Shown here piece by piece: positions 36,170 to 40,679 of a stretch of 40,679 nt of DNA (its first letter is position 1; the number at the start of each line of letters is the position of its first letter). Origin of the DNA: Betaproteobacteria bacterium (GTDB lineage: Bacteria; Pseudomonadota; Gammaproteobacteria; Burkholderiales; SG8-41). The notes beneath the pieces are model-generated. The model was not told where the DNA came from. It saw nothing but the letters and a program-made list of their open reading frames with translations, and made no database searches. Location: NCBI GenBank assembly GCA_025363575.1, contig JANYDM010000201.1, positions 1 to 40,679 of the forward strand, given 5' to 3'. The position numbers and the translations under genes were made by a program.

Positions 36170-37483
36170 TTACGGGTAGTTCGTGAATTCTTCGAGCGAT
36201 ACCCGGCCATCGTGGTTCTTGTCGATTTTCTTGAAATTGTGCTCGAGCACCGCGTCGCCTTTGACTTCGTCCGGCGTGAGAAAACCGCTGCGGTCTCGAT
36301 CGAGCACGTAGAACTCGCGCGGCGTCAATTTTGCCGGCTTGTCCGTACCCGTTGGCGCCGTTCCTGCCACAGCGCGCGCAGCCTCGTTGCCTGACAAGCG
36401 GTCGTACATCTGCTGCCCGCCGATGACTAGAAACAAAACCAGCGCGCCCGCGGCCATCCACGTGACTTGCGGCATCCATGGGCGCCCGTCCGGCGGGCGC
36501 GGCATCAAGAGGGTCTTGCCCAGCTGCGTCGGCGCTTCCTCCGCGGCGTTGCCCTTGGTCGAAGCGACGGCATATGCCAGCGGCGACGGCGGCGGCGCGA
36601 CGTAGACCTCGCCCGTGAACAGCGCCTTCCATTCGGGCACCGACTGCGGGCGCTTTTTCTCGTCGACTTCAAGACCGCGATTGATCGCGTGCAAAAAGAC
36701 CGTGCTGAAACGCGCGCGCGCGCCAATGAGGCTGTTCATCACCGGGTCCTGGCTCAGGCGCGTGACGACATCCGGGGGGTTATCGCCGATGACCGCGCGG
36801 TAAAACACAGCGGCTAGCGAATAAATGTCCGTCCATGGACCCTGGTTGCCGTCTTTCGAATACTGCTCGAGCGGCGCGTAGCCGGGCGTCAGGATCGAGG
36901 TCATGGTACGCGTGGTCGCGCCGGTGGCCAGACGCGCCGCGCCGAAATCGAGCAGCACTGGCACGCCGGTGTCGCGTATGAAGAGATTTGAGGGCTTGAT
37001 ATCGCGATGCAAAAATCCGGCGACGTGCACTGCGTGCAATCCTTCGAGCAGCGGCATCAGGATGCGCAGCAGCAATTCTTCATCGGGTTCCGGGATGCGC
37101 TTGAGCATCTGGCTCAGCGACACGCCGGACTCATAGTTCATGACCATGTAAGCCGTTCCGTTGGCCTCGAAATAGCGGCTGACGGTGACGATATTCGGAT
37201 GACTGAACTTCGCCAGCAGGCGTGCTTCCTGCAGGAACCGGTCGAGGCCCCATTTGTAGTTGTATTCAGTGCCGGTGCTGACGGGCACTATGCTGCCATC
37301 GAGCGCGCGCACCGCGAGCTCGACGGGCAGATATTCCTTGATCGCGACCTTGATTTCGAGATGTGTATCGTAAGCGAGATATGTCATGCCGAAACCGCCC
37401 GCGCCCAGCACGGATTCGAGCCTGTACTCGTTCAGATTCGAGCCCAGCGGCAGCGAATTGCGGTAATTCAGTATTTCCACCAC
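36170..37483 (-). CDS. Transmembrane Ser/Thr kinase with two C-terminal EF-hands
   Basis: A 437-residue Hanks-type kinase. The kinase domain (about 20-290) has the Gly loop GAGGFG (27-32), Lys49 in VAIKEY, HRDIKPSN (catalytic Asp161), DFG (179-181) and the activation-segment APLEQY. A Pro-rich linker and one membrane helix (about 340-357) follow. Residues 395-406 (DRDRSGFLTPDE) and 421-432 (DKNHDGRVSLEE) are EF-hand loops. This topology puts the kinase inside and the EF-hands in the periplasm, like a PASTA kinase with calcium sensors; that is inference. The start is GTG 37483. It is a paralogue of the next gene. Confidence 0.9.
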   Translation of the reverse strand: MVEILNYRNSLPLGSNLNEYRLESVLGAGGFGMTYLAYDTHLEIKVAIKEYLPVELAVRALDGSIVPVSTGTEYNYKWGLDRFLQEARLLAKFSHPNIVTVSRYFEANGTAYMVMNYESGVSLSQMLKRIPEPDEELLLRILMPLLEGLHAVHVAGFLHRDIKPSNLFIRDTGVPVLLDFGAARLATGATTRTMTSILTPGYAPLEQYSKDGNQGPWTDIYSLAAVFYRAVIGDNPPDVVTRLSQDPVMNSLIGARARFSTVFLHAINRGLEVDEKKRPQSVPEWKALFTGEVYVAPPPSPLAYAVASTKGNAAEEAPTQLGKTLLMPRPPDGRPWMPQVTWMAAGALVLFLVIGGQQMYDRLSGNEAARAVAGTAPTGTDKPAKLTPREFYVLDRDRSGFLTPDEVKGDAVLEHNFKKIDKNHDGRVSLEEFTNYP

Positions 37484-37813
37484 GCCCGGCCTACTTTTCG
37501 TTCTTTATCATTGATTTCGCTCAAAGGTCATGATGTCCGCGGTGATTTTCTGATCCCGCCGTATTCGCCCATGGAACGCATACGTTCCACAACCCGCCCG
37601 TGTACCTCGCCTGAAACCGCATTATGACGTAAGCGCCCTCTACCAGGCGATTCTGGCCCTATTGTTAACGGCCACTAGCGGGCTGGCCTTAACTCCACTA
37701 AAGCCACTGGCATGAGGGCAGAAAGGGCAGCGGCGTCCGCCCCTTCAACGGCTTGCGTCTTTTGCGACCCACCCGATAGCCGACTTGGCTTGGCGGCGCA
37801 CGCAGGCAGCCTG
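37484..37813. other. Gap between the two EF-hand kinases with two dyad sequences
   Basis: 330 bp without a credible gene. It contains the dyad TGGAACG-CATA-CGTTCCA (37572-37589), about 90-105 bp before the kinase 1 start, and a hairpin-forming repeat GTTAAcGGCCA / TGGCCTTAAC (37664-37693). No clear promoter or U-tract terminator was found. Confidence 0.6.
37572..37589. promoter_or_regulatory. Inverted-repeat operator candidate upstream of kinase 1
   Basis: Two perfect 7-bp arms, TGGAACG and CGTTCCA, around CATA. The size and symmetry fit a dimeric repressor or activator site. No regulator gene is nearby. Confidence 0.35.
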
Positions 37814-39526
37814 TTAACGCGGCAACCGGCGGCCGCCCGCGATTTTTTGCCTGAACTGCCAGAACTCTTCAAGCGAAATGCGGCCGTCGGCGTTGGCATC
37901 GACCGCCGCAAAATTTCTCTCGATCGCCGGGAAGCGGCCGCGCAACTCAGGCAGCGACAGAAAACCGTCGCCGTTTGCATCGGCCGCCATGAACTCTTTT
38001 CTCAATGCGAACGGGACCGGCTCGCCGTCCGCGCCCGTATCGGCGTGCGGCTCTAGTGGTGCGTCCATTCGTGCATCGATGCCGCGCCCGGTAAATGGTG
38101 GCTGCACCTTGACGGGCAGCGGCTCGCTGGACGGCGCAGCGGCCGGCGCGGCATTCGCGTCTGCCTGCTTCATCTCGTCGGCAATGCCGTCTTTTTCGAG
38201 AAACTGCTCGAGTTCGCGCAACGACACGACACCATCGCGATTCAGATCGATTTCGTCGAAACGGCCGGCAAAGCGCGGCAGGCGTTTCGTCATTTCTTCG
38301 CGGGTCAGGTCGCCGCTGCGATCGGCGTCGGCGGCTGCGAAACGCTGCGCAGCCGCGCTTGGCGCGGCCGGCGCAGGGGATGTCTGCAGCACCGCCTGTT
38401 GCTGGATTTCGCGCTCCATCGCGCGCTGCTTGAACAGGATCACCAGCGCCAATACGCCCGCCACGACAAAAGCGCTGCGCCGCAGCCATTTCCAACGCTT
38501 GCGCGTGACGAGGGCCGTGCGTGGGCGCTGGCTGACGACGGTTGAGGCGGATTTCTGCGCGGCGGTCGCGGCGGCGTCGGGCGTGCTGCGATCAAATGCC
38601 GACATCTGGGTGCTTCCACTGAAAAGCTCACGCCATTCCGTGACGTTTTGCGGGCGCAGTTTTTCGTCAACCTTGAGGCCCCACTCGATGGCGCGCAAAA
38701 AGCGCTCGTCGTAACGCGTGCGAGCGGCCATCAACGTCGCCGGCACGCCGTCGGATTTGATGCGCTTGACTGCATCGGGCGGATTTTCGCCGGTCACCGC
38801 ACGGAACATTACGCCGGACAACGCATAAATATCCGTCCACGGGCCCTGGTTGCCGTCGGTCGAATATTGCTCGAGCGGCGCATAGCCCGGCGAAACGACT
38901 GACGTGAGTATCTGCGACGCACCGCCGGTAGCGAGTCGCGCCGACCCGAAGTCGATCAGCACGGGCACGCCGTTCACTCGCAGGAACACGTTCGACGGCT
39001 TAATATCGCGATGCAAAAAACCGGCCTGGTGCACGGCCTGCAGCCCGTCGAGTATCGGCAACACCATTTTTTTTAATGCAGGTTCGTCCGGCATGGGCGC
39101 GCGCTTCAGATGCTGATACAACGACTCGCCCGCTTCATAGTCCATCACCATGTAGCTGGTGCCGTTCGCCTCGAAGAAGCGATTGACGCGCACAATGTTG
39201 GGATGGCTGAATCTGGCGAGGGTGCGCGCTTCCTGAATGAAACGCTCAAGCCCCCATTGGTAGTTGAATTCGCTCTCAGTGTTGACGGGGACGATGCTGC
39301 CGTCGAGCGCGCGCACCGCGAGCTCGCCCGGCAGGTATTCCTTGATCGCGACGTGCTTCTCGAGATGGCTGTCCCAGCCAAGGTAAGTCATGCCGAAACC
39401 GCCCGCGCCCAGAACGGCCTCGAGCCGGTACTCGTGCAGCATGGAATTCAGCGCCAGCGCGTTGTGGTAGGTTGCGTCGTCAGCCATTGGCCGGTAATCA
39501 TCCTTCAATTGCGGCTGAAAATCCAT
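37814..39526 (-). CDS. Transmembrane Ser/Thr kinase with four C-terminal EF-hands
   Basis: A 570-residue paralogue of kinase 1. Kinase domain about 33-305: Gly loop 40-45, Lys62 in VAIKEY, HRDIKPSN (Asp174), DFG 192-194, APLEQY. A basic stretch (TRKRWKWLRR) precedes one membrane helix (about 351-366), consistent with an inside N-terminus. The outer part has two EF-hand pairs: loops at 400-411 and 427-438, then 516-527 and 543-554, each with the Dx[DN]x[SD]G pattern and a closing Glu. ATG 39526 is used; ATG 39487 is possible. It lies 49 nt downstream of the acyl-CoA ligase and may share its transcript. Confidence 0.9.
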   Translation of the reverse strand: MDFQPQLKDDYRPMADDATYHNALALNSMLHEYRLEAVLGAGGFGMTYLGWDSHLEKHVAIKEYLPGELAVRALDGSIVPVNTESEFNYQWGLERFIQEARTLARFSHPNIVRVNRFFEANGTSYMVMDYEAGESLYQHLKRAPMPDEPALKKMVLPILDGLQAVHQAGFLHRDIKPSNVFLRVNGVPVLIDFGSARLATGGASQILTSVVSPGYAPLEQYSTDGNQGPWTDIYALSGVMFRAVTGENPPDAVKRIKSDGVPATLMAARTRYDERFLRAIEWGLKVDEKLRPQNVTEWRELFSGSTQMSAFDRSTPDAAATAAQKSASTVVSQRPRTALVTRKRWKWLRRSAFVVAGVLALVILFKQRAMEREIQQQAVLQTSPAPAAPSAAAQRFAAADADRSGDLTREEMTKRLPRFAGRFDEIDLNRDGVVSLRELEQFLEKDGIADEMKQADANAAPAAAPSSEPLPVKVQPPFTGRGIDARMDAPLEPHADTGADGEPVPFALRKEFMAADANGDGFLSLPELRGRFPAIERNFAAVDANADGRISLEEFWQFRQKIAGGRRLPR

Positions 39527-39575
39527 TTGTCATAACGTCTTACTGCCAAAAGCAGGCAAGGTTGCCCTTCAGGAA

Positions 39576-40679
39576 CTACTTCCACCTCCAGTCGTGGAAT
39601 TGCTCGCGCAGCGCGGCCTTCATCATTTTTCCGGTCGAGGTTCGCGGAATGGCGTCCACGAAAGTACAATCCTCGGGCAACCAGAACTTCGCGAATTTCG
39701 GCGACAGATAGTCGCGCAGCTCCTGCGCGGTCGCCGCCGCACCGGGCTTGCACACGATGACGGCCAGCGGACGCTCGTCCCATTTCGGATGCGCGACGCC
39801 GATGACCGCTGCTTCCTGCACCGCCGGATGTCCCATCAGCGCATTTTCGAGATCGATCGAACTAATCCACTCACCGCCGGACTTGATAAGATCTTTGGTG
39901 CGGTCCGCTATCTTTACATAGCCCTCGGCATCTATTGTCGCGACATCGTCGGTGCGAAACCAGCCATCCGTCGTCCACTTGTCCGCCTCTGCGTCGAGTT
40001 GATAGTAGCTCGCGGCAATCCACGGCCCGCGCACCTGCAGCTCGCCCATGGTCGTGCCGTCCCATGGCGCGCAACCCTCATCGGTCATTGCGCGGACTTC
40101 GACAAACGGCGCCGGCACGCCCTGCTTGACGCGGTACGCGTAGCGCTCGTCCGCAGACAGGCCGGTCAACGCGGGCTTGAGATGCGCGGTGGTACCGAGC
40201 GGCGTCGTCTCCGTCATGCCCCACGCATGCAGAACGTTGAGATCGAAACAGTCGAACGCGCGAATCATCGCTTCAGGCGCCGCGGCCCCGCCCACGACCA
40301 TGCGCATGCCGGGTGTCAATCGCCAGCGCTGCGGCTCCTTTTCCAGCGCCTGCAGTATTCCCATCCAGATGGTCGGCACCCCCGCGGTGAACGTGACCTT
40401 TTCGGTTGCGTACAAATCGAGCAGACTTACTGCGTCGAGATGGGGTCCGGGCAGCACCAGTTTGCAACCGACCATTGCGCCGGTAAACGGCAGGCCCCAC
40501 GCATTGACGTGAAACATCGGCACGACCGGGCAAAGCGAATCGCGTTGATTGACGCCGAGCGTATCGCCCATCGCGCACGCCATCGAATGCAGCACCAGCG
40601 CACGGTGTGAATAGACGACACCCTTGGGCCGGCCCGTCGTACCCGAGGTATAGCACATGCCCGCGGCATCGTTTTCATC
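39576..40679 (-). CDS. Fatty acyl-CoA ligase (AMP-binding), N-terminus beyond the window
   Basis: The C-terminal 367 residues of an adenylate-forming ligase; the frame is open to the window edge. Seen are the P-loop-like [57 protein letters not shown] and the C-terminal lysine motif [10 protein letters not shown]. This matches medium/long-chain fatty acid or related acyl-CoA synthetases of the AlkK type. The substrate cannot be told. About 180 N-terminal residues are expected upstream of the window. Confidence 0.9.
   Translation of the reverse strand, partial: DENDAAGMCYTSGTTGRPKGVVYSHRALVLHSMACAMGDTLGVNQRDSLCPVVPMFHVNAWGLPFTGAMVGCKLVLPGPHLDAVSLLDLYATEKVTFTAGVPTIWMGILQALEKEPQRWRLTPGMRMVVGGAAAPEAMIRAFDCFDLNVLHAWGMTETTPLGTTAHLKPALTGLSADERYAYRVKQGVPAPFVEVRAMTDEGCAPWDGTTMGELQVRGPWIAASYYQLDAEADKWTTDGWFRTDDVATIDAEGYVKIADRTKDLIKSGGEWISSIDLENALMGHPAVQEAAVIGVAHPKWDERPLAVIVCKPGAAATAQELRDYLSPKFAKFWLPEDCTFVDAIPRTSTGKMMKAALREQFHDWRWK

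Noticed and set aside
37675..37980. Minus-strand open frame between the kinases
   Set aside because: Half of it overlaps kinase 2 in another frame; Arg/Ser/Ala-rich and without motifs.

Overview
The window is a gene-dense, GC-rich chromosomal segment of a betaproteobacterium (Nitrosomonadales/Burkholderiales type). I infer this from several features: the gyrA-serC-pheA-hisC-tyrA-aroA-cmk-rpsA-ihfB order, the lapA-lapB-pyrF-ugd-hldE-hldD-cysM block, an EarP/EF-P(Arg32) pair, a one-piece tmRNA with tag ANDDSYALAA, and an mtaD-ubiG-HAD phosphatase operon. No prophage, insertion sequence, integrase or CRISPR array is visible. The species cannot be named from this sequence.

Layout. (1) 1-1051: tRNA-Ser(UGA) on the minus strand, then a BAX-inhibitor-type membrane protein on the plus strand, closed by a strong terminator. 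(2) 1048-22129, all minus strand: read in the direction of transcription, gyrA, then the serine/aromatic amino acid supraoperon (serC, serA, pheA, hisC, tyrA, aroA, cmk, rpsA, ihfB) ending at a terminator, then an envelope block (lapA, lapB, pyrF, ugd, hldE, hldD, cysM), a DEDDy exonuclease and rlmD. (3) 22130-24192, plus strand: two tandem, related OmpA-domain proteins, each with its own extended -10 promoter. (4) 24206-26882, plus: mtaD, ubiG and a HAD phosphatase that may be MupP rather than Gph. (5) 26917-27477: ssrA (tmRNA) flanked by two terminators. (6) 27497-31779, minus: a YqjD/YqjE/YqjK-type membrane trio, a small membrane protein, a stand-alone cyclic-nucleotide-binding protein, a DUF2726 protein, then earP and efp. 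(7) 32068-36147, plus: a DUF4139 protein, LemA, a GIDE-like membrane protein carrying an EF-hand, and an alpha/beta hydrolase. (8) 36170-40679, minus: two paralogous transmembrane Ser/Thr kinases with C-terminal EF-hands, and an acyl-CoA ligase that runs off the window edge.

How the genes work together. Region 2 joins chorismate/serine metabolism to translation (S1), nucleoid structure (IHF) and LPS control and heptose supply (LapA/LapB, HldE/HldD, Ugd). Several junctions are stop/start overlaps (lapB/pyrF, pyrF/ugd, hisC/tyrA), which implies translational coupling. EarP and EF-P are a matched enzyme and substrate; the key residues of both are visible.

The least explained part is 32 to 40.7 kb. 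Three membrane proteins there carry recognisable EF-hand loops (seven loops in total). Two of them are kinases whose predicted layout puts the kinase domain inside the cell and the calcium loops outside. This looks like an undescribed calcium-responsive envelope signalling locus, but that function is inference. A second oddity is a fold-back element of AGGATGA/TCATCCT heptads between ugd and hldE that appears to have supplied the start region of hldE.
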